64,000 nucleotides of DNA from Utricularia gibba (GCA_002189035.1 NEEC01000004.1:2232001-2296000), one strand, 5' to 3'. Numbered from the stretch's first letter, positions 48,340 through 59,808 are shown. The notes: generated by a model from the sequence alone, not told the origin. Made by a program: numbers and translations.

Positions 48340-49812
48340 TTTTATGCAGCCAAGTCCACCAAGGGTTCATCCAAACCTTAAATCTTACTGAGAAGTTCTA
48401 TATCCTTTGGACCAAGAGATGGAACGAAACTTTCTTACTAAAAAGAGGGAGCAGACATCCTGTTGAACCTATGGAGACATCATGGCAGCACATGCACCCA
48501 TTGGAGTACCCATAGTGCCTGACACCCGGGGAGAACAACATCACGAAAACTTTCCAGTATTACCTCCCGCTAACTGTGGACCAGCACTACAGATCATCAA
48601 GGAAGAAATCATTGCAAATCATTCAGACCGTCCCTTATGCATCATCTTTAATGGAAAAGAAGACTATGAGCAACGTCCTTACTTATTCCAGACACTTCCA
48701 AAGTTTGCTGGAAGGGAAAATGACGACCCTAACCATCATCTACGTGAGTTGCACACAGCTTGTGCATCCATGCGCCCCAAGGGAGCTACGGAGAATCAAA
48801 TTAAACTTAGAGTATTTCCCTTCAGTCTTACCGAACGTGCTTTGGAGTGGCTCTATGGACTTCCACCTTCATCTATCGCCATATGGGAGCAGATGGTTCA
48901 AAAATTCTTGGATCGCTATGCACCACTAGGAAGAGCTTCAGCCGAAAGGAGAGCTCTGACTACCATGATGCAAAGTGAGGGAGAAACCTTGTAGGAGTAT
49001 TATGATCGTTTCAACTGAATCTGCAACTCCTACCCTCAACATGGACTCACTGAAGACCAGATCTTGCAGCACTTCTATGAAGTATTGACTCCTTTGATCC
49101 GAGGACAGATGGATGCCGCTTGTAATAGATCATTATTAGCGAACCGTCACAGTGCTGATGCCCGAAGACTTATTGAACAAATGGCTGCTAATTCCTATTC
49201 CACAGCATTATGATAACTCTTACAGACCACCCGATGGAAACATTGGAACAGTGAAAGCGGTCTATGGAGTGGACAACTCAGAAGTATTGGCTCAACTTGC
49301 AGCAATGAACGACATATTGAAGTTTGATCTTCAAGCCTTGCTTTAACAAAAGGAAGGGTATCAAGGAACGTCAAGTTCTATGCCATCTCATAGTGATCCA
49401 GGACCAAGAGTTCATGAAATGCTAGTGGAAGAAGTCAATGCTTTTTATCAGAACAAAGGAGGGACTTATAACTATGGAAATTATCAGATGCCTCGAAAAG
49501 ACCATCCTGGGTTTTGCTGGAAACAGCCAGCACCTCCTGGTCAAACACTATCATTAGGGAACCCACCTGGTATTCCTCAGAAGACTATCACTGGATCACC
49601 TCCACCATTGCAGATAACTGGACCTCCAGAACAACACATGGTCCCATACCAACCGAACCACAGTCTAGAGGCCATGGTCAAATCCCTTGCTGAAAGCACC
49701 TTCAAGATACATGCTGAGCAAAAGGACATGAAGGGCCAAATTACAAGTATACAAGGCCAGATTACTAGGACACAAAGCTCAAATTTTACGAGATGTCTAG
49801 TATTGTGAAAGT
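48340..49812 (+). mobile_element. Ty3/gypsy gag region, decayed
   Basis: Plus-strand frames give a retrotransposon gag. ORF 48482-48994 contains FAGRENDDPNHHLRELHTAC, KLRVFPFSLTERALEWLYGL and IWEQMVQKFLDRYAP. After a stop it continues ICNSYPQHGLTEDQILQHFY, TPLIRGQMDAACN and IEQMAANSYS. The next open part (49380-49808) has the Pro/Gln-rich spacer with HPGFCWKQPAPP. Stops near 48994, 49018 and 49211 show decay. Protease and polymerase are missing because the element is cut at about 49813 by other transposon DNA. Confidence 0.82.
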
Positions 49813-49815
49813 GAG

Positions 49816-50016
49816 ATACTACAATGCTCCAATCAAGACTTTGAATGGTGCAGCATCTGCAAGAGTTTCACCCTTTATTGGAGGTGTGAACTTCGCTGCT
49901 TGGGGAGTTAGCGCCGACTTACAATCTCGTAGGCCAAATCTATTAAGAATAGATAAAACATTGTGAGCTTGTAAGAGATGAATGCCTTTTGTGTTTTGTA
50001 CAACTTGAACACACAA
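49816..50016 (-). mobile_element. Ty1/copia reverse transcriptase scrap
   Basis: A 65-codon minus-strand frame reads NTKGIHLLQAHNVLSILNRF then GLRDCKSALTP and FKVLIGAL. This matches the segment after copia RT (GI-x-LSQ-x-KY-x-x-DLL-x-RFGM-x-DCK-x-x-x-TP ... YRxLIGAL). It abuts the plus-strand gypsy gag at about 49813, marking a junction between two elements. Confidence 0.7.
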
Positions 50017-50019
50017 ATT

Positions 50020-50875
50020 TATAAATTGTGACTATAATGATCCACACAAATTCTCCTAGCAAACTCTAAGGATAGTGACTCAATTAGTTTAGATGTCAAA
50101 CTAGAAGATGAACGAACTTGTTAAAGAAAAGGTGTAATAGAAGAGTTTTATTGAATTTAGAACCCATACAATGGAATACAAGAAATCAAGGCTAAATAGA
50201 GACTTTGTGGTGGTGAGCGATCCACTTATTTCTCCTTGATTGATGGGTGCCAATATCATTCTCATTTAGTATATGCAACAACAAATTACATCTTGAGATT
50301 GGACAATTATGGATTCTATTTTTCTCTATGATAGTTATGAATAGTTGAGAATAACTCAAAGCCCTCACTTGAAAACACCATTTGCTCTTGAAATTTGGAA
50401 GCTCCGCATCACTATTTTCTTCATTAGTTTCTTCATTTTTAGTGAGATTTGAGTCATGATCACTATCTTTTGATAATGATCTCATTCGGTTTAAAGATGA
50501 GATTTCAATAATATTGAGCAACAAGTTTCTCAAAATGACCATTTATAGAAAATATTAAAAAAATATACCAGCCCATGAACAAAAGAAAATCTACCAATGA
50601 CTGACCACAAAAAGCTTTTGAAAAATTTATACAACAAATGGTTACAATAGTAGAACAAAAAGCATTTGATGAATCTATAAATTGTTGAAAAATATATAAA
50701 ATGAATACAAAGCTTTTAAGTTATCATGTCTCATGCAAAATGAAGATGAGCGTTTCATATTTTATCTCGTGAATATAATGAAAAATTTGGAAAACTGATG
50801 TTTGTGAAATACAAGATGTAAAACATAAAATTCAAAATACAACAAAGGCAACAATTTAATAGAACTAGCTTCCAA
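50020..50875. other. AT-rich DNA between element fossils
   Basis: No supported feature. A 116-codon minus ORF (50192-50542) has no recognisable motif. Probably the remainder of the copia or another decayed element. Confidence 0.4.
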
Positions 50876-50879
50876 GCAC

Positions 50880-52060
50880 AGTGCTCAAGTCATTGTAATC
50901 GAATCGACTAGCCCTAGGTGATGCGTTTGAAGTCATTGCATCATGCTTAGAAGATGCATGTGTAATCTATCAGCAACATGCAATATGGCTCTCAATCATC
51001 ATAAAGATCTCTCTGTTACTAGAACAGAGAAATAAATCAAGAACGGAGCTACATATTGTCCCCTCAAAGATCCTTGTGATATTTATTAATTGTTTCATGC
51101 AATCAGCTATTGACAATTTTTCTTTTCTTACAATAACTGTAGAAATTGCCTCTGATGCCTTAGTTCATCTTTCTTAAGATGCTTCTATACAATTACTAAT
51201 TCTATGAAGAATAGTTTGTTTTTTCTTAGATGATGTTGGTGTTGATTGCTCTTGAATATTCTCATGAGTTATAACATCTTCATGGGTTTGAAAGAAACCC
51301 AAATGAATAGTTTTACTAATAGTTCCTTTATCTAAATTGTCACTCTCCTCTTTATCTTGTTATTATATCCCTGCATTTGGCACATATCGCTCTTGAGCAT
51401 ATTTAATCTTGGGATCAAAATATTCTTTGCATCAACTTAGGAAATATAGGTAGTTTATTCTTGAACTGAGCAGCTACAACATTTTTCTGCTATAAAACAA
51501 TTGTAATAAAAATAAGATGAATATGAAAAAGTATAAATATAATATATTTAAAAAATTAATAGAACATTAATTCTTTGTAAAAACTCTATTACCATTAAAA
51601 AACAACATAAAAAGTAATGTATGATATGCATCTAATTCATATAATTAACACATGTATGAAGTCTAAATCATGTATAATTTAAACAATGAAACTTGCTACT
51701 TTATGGAACAGATCAATACCATAAAAAGCAAAGTAACACGCTATTCAATGAAAGGAATCAATAGCCATTAAAAAGAAACAAAACATGCTAATATCGATAA
51801 GGATACGATTTTTCAAAAAACATGATAACTTCACTTCAAAGTTTGCACCATTCAAGATCCATTTTAATTGTTCAACCATCAACCTCCCATCCTATTCCAA
51901 TCATATTACTTAGCCTCTTGTACACGCTCCAATATTCTTGAAAGCTATTCCACTTATTTTTTATTTGCACCAAATTGCATTTGTATGGTTCTATTGAATC
52001 CACTCAATAGATTTTTCTATCCATGTTAAATGAAGTGTTGCGGAAATTCCCTTTCTCATC
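50880..52060 (-). mobile_element. Myb/SANT-like (PIF/Harbinger-associated) protein fossil
   Basis: On the minus strand the 5' part (about 52030-51840) reads LVQIKNKWNSFQEYWSVYKR then MIGIGWEVDG, the Myb/SANT-like DNA-binding domain signature (LKNKWDxxKKxWKxWKxL...TGxGWD). About 500 bases later (51120-50950) comes LSIADCMKQLINITRIFEGT followed by SSNREIFMMIESHIACC, matching the C-terminal S-x-x-x-CMxxL...NREIFL motif of the same family. Stops occur throughout. In intact plant elements this protein accompanies a Harbinger transposase; none was found beside this copy. Confidence 0.62.
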
Positions 52061-52064
52061 CTCT

Positions 52065-53940
52065 ATTAGTGCCCTTTGAAGGAAGATCTCGGTTGCAAGG
52101 AAATCCCATATTACTTTCTTGCCAGATTCTTTATTTAGTTAACTTAAAAATGAGGTATCTTTTTTTTTCACGTTTGATTGACTCCATATTAGTGTGTGAA
52201 ATGAACTTTTAAAGAAAAATAAGTCAATCAAGATAAATAAAACTCTTATAAACAAGAAAACACAACAATAAGGAAAATCATAAACAATAAATAGCAAAAT
52301 GATATTCTGAAAAATAAAAAAATCAGAATAGGATAAAATAAGAAACTTTCTCTATGAATCAGGCCCGATTCAACAGACAAAGAGCATATTTCAATTATCG
52401 AGTGACTTGATCAAATCATTATGAAACATAACGTTCGTTTTCGCAATTCAACAAAAACACAATAAAACACTTTTATTGATTCATGATTGTTGTTTGACAA
52501 ACAATAAAACTACAAAAACAAAAGCATTCAACAATAATGAATCATGATACCAAATACCTTTCTAGTGAAGGAATAAAAAAAACCTATATGATAAAACAAA
52601 TGAAACATGTAAACGAATGGAAAAAAAAAAAACCTCTTGACACATGGCATAATGACAAACGAAACAAGAAGTGAACATGCCATAAAAAAACAAGACTCAA
52701 AATACATTCTCTTATAGACACTATTGTTGATCATCATCGATTATTGAAATTACCACTAGTTTGCCATCAATTGCGGGAAACAATAGTTGGTTTTGTGATG
52801 TAAACGTTTTTAGGTAATCTCAAAAGAAATATAAGTAAAACAAAAAGTAGGGATTTGGCCATGTGATTTTAAAAATATTTTACCATAAGGAAAAATAGAA
52901 ATAGATAATGTTCCGTGCATAATTCATTTTTTTTATTTTAGAAGTATAAATATTCTATATTATATATATATATTACCGAATAATGCTCTACACTTCTAAG
53001 GCTCAATCAAAATTGAAGTTCGCTTGCTCCCCGCTCTTTCACTCATTAAACAACACCTCTGATATCCATGATCCAAAAGACCTCAGATGCTCCCCATTCA
53101 AATTTAGGAAAGCGAAATCATTGGGGAAGTTTTTCAATCGATTGTTGGTATGTGATGGCCCTTCCTGTTCTCTCGCATGAATGAACGAGTGGTCTTCATT
53201 TTCCTTTCCTCAATTTGAATTCTTGTTATCTCGGGTTTTATTTGCATGTTAGAACATCTTCAAATGTTTCCACAAAAGTTGACGTGGTACTTCTATTTCA
53301 TTTATTAGATTTTCGAAAACTATTGTGTGAGTATAGTTTTTTTTCCGGATTTCCATAGAATGAAATTTTCATTTCTATTGTGGAAATCCATTAAAATGGC
53401 TGCCAAAAGATGGCACTAATTTTTTCTTCCCCCATTCCACTAACACAAATTCCATTGATGCCAATTCCACTTACCCTTCGATTTTCCCCAATTCCACTAA
53501 CATCAAATTCAGATCAAGTACTCATTCTCTTTTTATTCTTCTTCATGTGTCATACTTGTAGCTCATTATACTTACAAGACTAGTATCAGATGTATCTGTT
53601 TTGAAAAATCTCTGCAAAATCGTAGCCTTTATTTGCTGCCCTTCCCTCAATTTCTTGAAAGAGTCTTTGTCACTAGAACTGCTCTTATTAGGCCCATTGT
53701 CATTGCTGCTTCAAGTCTTTTGTTTCTTATGATGCAATGCCACATGTCGTCATTGCTCCTCTGCTTTGTTTAGAATTCAGGATTGATGTTTCTTATGATC
53801 AGTATAACTAGTTACATAAATTTCTCTGACCTGGGTTTTGAGTAATTAGAGCTATTAATGTTTAGATAAATTTGATTGTGCTTTTTTATAGGATGGTTGA
53901 TAGATGATTGGTTTCTACAAAATGGTATAAAGAAGATTAG
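52065..53940. other. AT-rich DNA, left flank of the Harbinger locus
   Basis: Contains only short ORFs (52030-52212 plus, 52528-52737 minus, 52983-53180 plus) without motifs. It should include the left end of the element whose ORF1 starts at about 53.95 kb, but I could not define a terminal repeat. Confidence 0.4.
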
Positions 53941-53949
53941 CTCATTCTT

Positions 53950-54847
53950 GTTTCATGTTGATTTAACGTAAGCAATGATTCAGAACATGGAGCTTTACAA
54001 AACGAGAATAGTTTTTGGAAAAAAATATATGAGTATTATCATCAAGCTAGACCGCTCGAGCTCGTACATGAGATACAATTTTTCAAATGTGGGTAAGTCT
54101 AAACTGTTCTATTAACAAGTTTAGTGGATTATTTTGACCGTATTGTTGCAAGAGGAGGGAGTGGATTCAATGAATATGATTTTAAGCAACAAGTTGAAGT
54201 GAATAAAGATTCCTTGATATAAAATGTTGGGAGATACTGCGGAATAAGCCAAAATGGATATTGGTAAGAAATGTTTAATTGCTTTGAATTTATTTGTTAT
54301 TAGTTCTAATGTTTTTTTTTTTTTGGAAAACTAATGGAATGAAAAGTGTTATTCAATTAACTCAATCTCAAAACATTATGGAATCGCTATCAAATGAGCA
54401 TGGTAAATTTCTAATACACTTGATCTTTGTATTTAATTTCTTTTGTTGATTTCTTCTTATTATTCTTACTTTTTTTGTTTAGGTCTTGATAACATTGAAA
54501 AATCACCTACTCCACTAGAAGAAAGGCAAATTCAGCAAAAGGCGGCAAAACATAAATGCATGGAAAAACAAACGGTTGGATCAAATTCTAAACAAGTTGC
54601 GTATTCAAGACTCCGAGATGATATCAAAGCAATGAAGATAAGTATTGATAAGAGTAATGAATTGATGTTGCATTTCAAGCAACTATATATGACATTATTG
54701 ACAAATGAGCTTTCAAAGGTAGATGTTGTAAGTATGACTCAAGAACAAAAAAGGATGCAAGAACTTGCACATCATGGTCACAGTATTGTCTCGACAACTT
54801 CTACCCCAGTTATCCGAAACCAAGAGGAGGATGTATCAGATGATTAA
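53950..54847 (+). mobile_element. PIF/Harbinger accessory ORF1 (NAM-associated/Myb-like), decayed
   Basis: Plus-strand segments read ENSFWKKIYEYYHQARPLEL near 54010, then FDRIVARGGSGFNEYDFKQQ near 54140. These match the trihelix-like part of the plant Harbinger ORF1 (SFWxRIxxYY...SGxNExD). The open segment 54443-54847 has a charged C-terminal helix: VAYSRLRDDIKAMKISIDKS, LMLHFKQLYMTLLTNELSKV, ending EEDVSDD*. That region corresponds to the NAM-associated C-terminal domain. Some exon junctions may remain, but the left part has stops. It lies upstream of a transposase in the same orientation, as in intact elements. Confidence 0.68.
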
Positions 54848-55039
54848 TATTATTGTATTTGAATTTGGAATATGGTTTACATTTGAGACTACTTTAATTT
54901 AGTAACTTTTGAATTTACTAATAGTTTTTTTATAACTTATAAATATGATCATCACTCATTTATATTATTACAATATAAATAAATTGATAAGTACTAATGA
55001 AACATAAATGAATTATTATTAGCAGTTTATAAGAATTAA

Positions 55040-55830
55040 ATTTGTTGATCTAAATAAAAGTGTTCAATGGTAATAAAAAGAATATGTTGATTGAATAAAC
55101 GTGTAGTTAAAATAAATAGATTTATTAAAACTAAATTAATTTTATATAGTTGATAATTAAATTACCTAGTAAATATAAATAAAACTAGTAATTGAAATGA
55201 AAATTAAATTATCTAATAAATATAAATATATTTGATAGTTAATATAAATAGGTTGATAAAAATTAAATTGATTTTATGTATTTAAAAATTAAATTACTTA
55301 GTAAATATAAATAAAATTGATAATTAAAATGAAAATTAAATTATCTAGTAAAAAGAAATATACTTGGTAGTTAATATGAATAGTTGATTAAAATTAAATT
55401 AATTTTGTGTAGTTGAAAATTAAAATAACTAGTAAATAGAAATAAAATTGATAATTAAAATGAAAATTAAATTATTTAGTAAAAAGAAATATACTTGCTA
55501 AAAATAAAGTTAATAATTGAAATAATAACTAAATCATCTAGTAAATCGAAATAGCATTATTATTTGAAGTGAAAATTAAATCATTTAGTGAATAGAAATA
55601 TGCTTGGTAAAATAAAATTGTTAATTGAAATGTAAATTAAAAATCACCTAGTAAATTGAAATAATATTGATAACTGAAATGAAAAGTAAAATCAACTAAT
55701 AAATAGAAATATACTTGGTAGAAATAATATTGTTAATTGAAGTGAAAATTAAATCATCTAGTAAATAGAAATAATATTGGTAATTAAAATGAATGTGTAT
55801 GAAAATAAATTTTTTAATTGAAAATTACAT
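55040..55830 (+). repeat. Degenerate AT-rich tandem array inside the Harbinger locus
   Basis: About 0.8 kb built from a unit of roughly 45 bases with core TAAATCATCTAGTAAATAGA then AATA-x-TATTG-x-TAATTGAAATGA. The left half has a longer period of about 125-130 bases (with TTGATAAAAATTAAATT), and the right half has the short unit. TCTAGTAAAT-like cores recur at least ten times. Coding potential is nil. It sits between ORF1 and the transposase. Confidence 0.8.
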
Positions 55831-56029
55831 CTATATATATGTAGCTACTACTCAATTTTCTATTGATACATGAAATGGATCTTATTTGTCAAAAGGTTGG
55901 CCAGTGATTTTTGATGATGAAGATGTAATTTGTGCAGCAAAGTTATTAGAAGTGGTTGAAACCTTATGCAATAATTCTGATACATTGAGCATAATCGTGA
56001 ATTATGCCATTAAAGGTTAGTAGCTGATT

Positions 56030-56760
56030 ATGACCGTCCATCTAGATGAACAATTTTCACCGAAGATTTCAGATGCGTCGATAATTATTTGAATGGATTG
56101 TTGACACTGTCAAAGGAATAGATCCGACTTTTAAAGAAAAATTAGATTGCACTTATCGACTTGGATTAGTGCATTACAAAAGTGCACAATAGGTATTCAA
56201 ATGCTAGTATATGGATGTGAGGCGGATGTTGTTAAAAAATATTTTTGTATTGGAGAGACAACATCCATAGATTATCTTTGATATTTTATTACTGCTATTC
56301 GTTCATATTTTTCAATAGAATATTTAAGGTCACCAACAATAGAGTATCTAGAACATTTGCTTGCATGGGGAGAATCTCATGGATTTCTTAAAATGTTCGG
56401 AATTGTAAATTATATACATTGGGAGTGAAAAAATTGCCCAATTGCATGACAAGGTCAATTTAAACATAGAGATCATCGCAAACCTTTGCTCATATTAGAA
56501 ACAATGGCTTTTGCTAATATATGGATTTGGCAGGTTTTTTTTTTTGGAATGCCAATGCAAATAATGATATAAACGTCCTATGGCATTCCCCTTTACTAAA
56601 TGAGTTACATAATGGCGTTGCTCCAAGAGTACAACTTACTATCAATAGTAACAACTATGACATGAGATATTATTTGGCGGATAGAATTTATTTTGAGTAG
56701 CCTGTTTTTATAAAGTTCATTACACTACCTCAAGATCGAAAATTTCAGCTATTTTCGCAA
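56030..56760 (+). mobile_element. PIF/Harbinger transposase, N-terminal and catalytic part, broken
   Basis: Frames read FHRRFQMRR, LFEWIVDTVKGIDPTFKE, then IQMLVYGCEADVVKKYFCIG, EYLRSPTIEYLEHLLAWGES and HGFLKMFGIVNYIHWE. KNCPIA and KPLLILETMAFANIWIWQ follow, ending in YYLADRIYFE and FIKFITLPQDRKFQLFS. This is the plant PIF/Harbinger (DDE_Tnp_4/Plant_tran) order. The first catalytic aspartate position (usually GSIDCMHW) is asparagine here (GIVNYIHW). Several stops and shifts are present. The frame ends at an insertion beginning about 56771; its C-terminus resumes at 59571. Confidence 0.82.
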
Positions 56761-56770
56761 TTATAAAAGA

Positions 56771-59556
56771 GTGTCACTGTTGCGTGTCGTTTCCTCAACA
56801 AATTTAAAATATTTTAAAACGTAAAACACTAGAAAGTGTAGTACGAGTATCGATCTCAGGGAGTTGTTTTTCGTGAAAAGTGTTTGCCAGCAACTTCTAC
56901 AAAATGTCACGGTTTTGTAAAAGGGGGTTTTTAAGATGCCGAAATGAAAGATACAACCTAAGTAATGGGCCTTGACTACGGGACGCAGTTCCTGGGAATA
57001 AGACTCCATCTCCTTCCTTTGTTCGCCCTTGCCTCGGTTTTCACTGATTTCTTCCGAATAGCTGGTTATAGGAGCAAGGAATAGCCTACTATCCCTTACA
57101 CTCTGATTGACAAGGAGGCACGGGAATAGCCTCATGTGATTCCCCCTTGGACGATTAGGAAGACAAGAGGATTGTCTTCGATTGCCTTCAAAACCGAATT
57201 GTGCGCGTGTGCCCAGCTGTTGCCAATGGCCAGTGGCAGGTCCGAGGTCACAACTTGTCCACTGTCGTGGTACCTAGGCCACAAACAATTTGCTACTTCC
57301 CTCGAACCAGCAGGGTTGGAGTTGGTGCTCTTCACCTTGATCTTCACTAAAATCCGTGAGAAGTGGCCTGCTACTCATGGACCTTAACTAAGAATCGTTA
57401 CAGAAAGATTGCAACAAGATGCGTGGAAGTATGCGGAATCCGAATTGAATTTACTGAAGAACCGAGTGTATTGCTCAGGACTTGGAAGGAAACTTCATCT
57501 ACTTCCCAAAAACTAAAGGTTTTTAGCCCAAAAGGGCCATGGAAATAGAAACAAAAAGAAACTAAGTGTTCTTCCTCCTCTCAAAGAGGAAGAACTCAAA
57601 AGTTCTAAGTACAAGAGAAAATGTTCAAAAGTTCTAAACTAGTGCTCCAAGTGGCTTTTTGATAAACGGGAATTTCCTAATATCGTTGAGAATAAAAATA
57701 GAAAATCCGTATCAAATAAATTTATAATCCCTAATCTACACAAAATACAAATTTGGAAAACTTGTATAGTGGATATCGGGGTCGATCACAAAGAGCTTGT
57801 GCTTGCTAAGTGTTTTAGTAAATGAATGATTTCGGATAACAGTAGGTCTTAGTCTAAGCTCGGATTAACAGTGGTAAACAAGTTCAGTAAACAAGGTAGG
57901 TAAGCAATATCAGGTTTCTACGCTAAGGTAACAGGTACTGGTTTTGACTCAGACTAATACGAGGACGCCTTAAGGGTCTGCGGGTGGTGTTATGCTAAGC
58001 TTCCTAACTTAATTTATTATCTTCCTACACTCACAACTTCAAATAACCTTACCCAGGTCATTCATCATATTTTTGGCTTAAGCTAGTTCCCAATATCATA
58101 ACCAACATTGCAATTAGGTCTACCCGCATGCAAGACATATAGAACTAGGTCTACCCAGTTCTACTGGTTCTACCCTGGACTAACACCGACTGATCCTGTC
58201 TTGGTTTGTTGGTCTACCTCTAAACCAAACATCTAAGTTGTGAAACTACTTGCTCCCCTCCTTAGGTCTACCCATGGTTTATTAGAAACAAGAGTTAAGG
58301 AAGACAACTAAATTTCATCATCAACCTAAGCACATACCACCCACTTCTCCTTAAGGCATCCCTAAAACTCTAGCCACTCATGCTTCGGCAACAAAACACG
58401 ATTTCATTCATATAAGTTGGCCAAAATGGCAGAAACATTGTAAACAAGTAAAATGCAGAAAGTCGAAATGTTCAGAAAACTAGAAAGTAAATAAAGATTG
58501 TTCTTCCGCCCGTTAGCTACTGTTCACAGCCCGGAACAGTAGCACTGGACTGGGCTCTGATGCTTTTCTTGGTGATGAAGGCTTCCCTTCCCCCTCTGGT
58601 TGGTGTTTCTCCCGTTGGGGGAGAAGACCCTTGCGTTCCCCCCTCTGGTTGGTGTTTCTCCCGTTGGGGGAGAAGACCCCTTGCGTTCCCCCCCCGGTCG
58701 CTCTACTTCGAGCTCTCTTTTTTTTTCCGAATTAATTTCCTTGTCTTTTGCTTCACTCCATTGCACTGTTTCTGACTGCCAGTACTATTCCTGACCACCA
58801 GTACTGCTCCTGGCCTGAACTTGCAGACTGCGGTGGCAGTAGAACAATGACCTTTGTCCTTCTCCGGATTTTGCGCCCTTTTTCGCTTGTTTTACATGCT
58901 TGCAAGTCTGATTTTCGGCTCATCTCCCTGCTGAACTTACTGAAGCATCAGTAAAAGAGTTGTGGACTAAATCCTTTGATTTAGTCCACTTTTCAACATA
59001 ATCACATAGGATTAACATAAACACCACTAAAGCATGAAAAACCACATTTATCTAACCTAAACCATAATAAAATATAACTATTTTGCATTATGAATTTCAG
59101 GAAAAATGTGTGTCATCACTTTTATATGACTTCCCACATGCATTAAATCCTTTGGGTCCTCTTCCCATCATTCCTTCTGTCTTGCGTGCGCCAGCAACCT
59201 TTCTATGCGTGCAAGTTTGCGCCCAATAATTGCTGCAGACTCTGACATGCCGTAAGTCATGGGCCTTGACCAGTGTGAGTCTTCCGCCCACAATCATTCC
59301 AACTCACGTACAAGGCACGAAAACTCAGAGTCTGACCACCTGCAATACTCCTGCAACACTCCTGACAGTCTCCTGACATGCCTCGGTCAAAGTGTGAGAA
59401 AAAAAAGCATAAAATATACATAAAATGGGAAAATAGGAATTTTCTAGTAAAAATTAAATACTTAATAATAAGACTCCTAATTGGGTGACTTAGCTCTTAA
59501 TTAATACATAATAATACCTAAATAATAACTAGAAACTGACACTTAACAGTCACGAA
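56771..59556. mobile_element. 2.8-kb insertion splitting the Harbinger transposase
   Basis: This block separates the two halves of one transposase. Its ends form an imperfect inverted repeat: GTCACTGTTGCGTGTCGTTT from 56773 against GTGACTGTTAAGTGTCAGTT read inward from 59554 on the other strand. Inside are no recognisable genes; ORFs at 56761-57135 and 57132-57387 lack motifs. It is GC-richer than its flanks and contains two similar short modules (ATCGATCTCAGGGAG near 56850, GATATCGGGGTCGATCAC near 57772), five GGTCTACC-like motifs (58117-58272) and a tandem hairpin. It is probably a non-autonomous element of unknown class. About 55 transposase codons are missing at the site, so a deletion came with it. 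Confidence 0.6.
58592..58690 (+). repeat. 49-bp tandem duplication containing a hairpin
   Basis: Two near-identical 49-base units (58592-58640 and 58641-58690). Each contains TTCTCCC-GTTGG-GGGAGAA, a perfect 7-bp stem with a 5-base loop (first at 58607-58625). The second copy has one extra C. It lies within the insertion. The duplication is certain; function unknown. Confidence 0.88.
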
Positions 59557-59570
59557 AGATATATAACACA

Positions 59571-59808
59571 CCTTTGGGATCTTACAAATCCAATTTGCAA
59601 TTCTGATAATGGTAGCAAGAGTTGGGGATTGAAAGATGATAAGAGATATTATGATCGTTGTTCAATAGTTCATCCTCTGGAAATTTACAAGAATGCTCAT
59701 ACAAATTTGCAAAGTTACCTTAGACGTGTGGAACACTCATGTGATATCAACATTCAATGACAATTGAAAAGAGAATTGATTGAACATATTTGGGCAAATT
59801 TCAATTGA
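59571..59808 (+). mobile_element. PIF/Harbinger transposase C-terminal end
   Basis: After the insertion one frame reads SWGLKDDKRYYDRCSIVHPL, then LQSYLRRVEHSCDINIQ, a stop, and QLKRELIEHIWANFN before TGA (59806-59808). The ending (H-x-x-LQ-x-DLIEHIW) is the standard C-terminus of plant Harbinger transposases. It continues the protein interrupted at 56760, with the conserved RKDVERAFG block missing. Confidence 0.75.

Noticed and set aside
50192-50542. 116-codon minus ORF
   Set aside because: No recognised domain; surrounded by element fossils and likely chance.
56761-57387. ORFs of 60-124 codons at the left of the 2.8-kb insertion
   Set aside because: Overlap on both strands without motifs; not taken as genes of the insertion.
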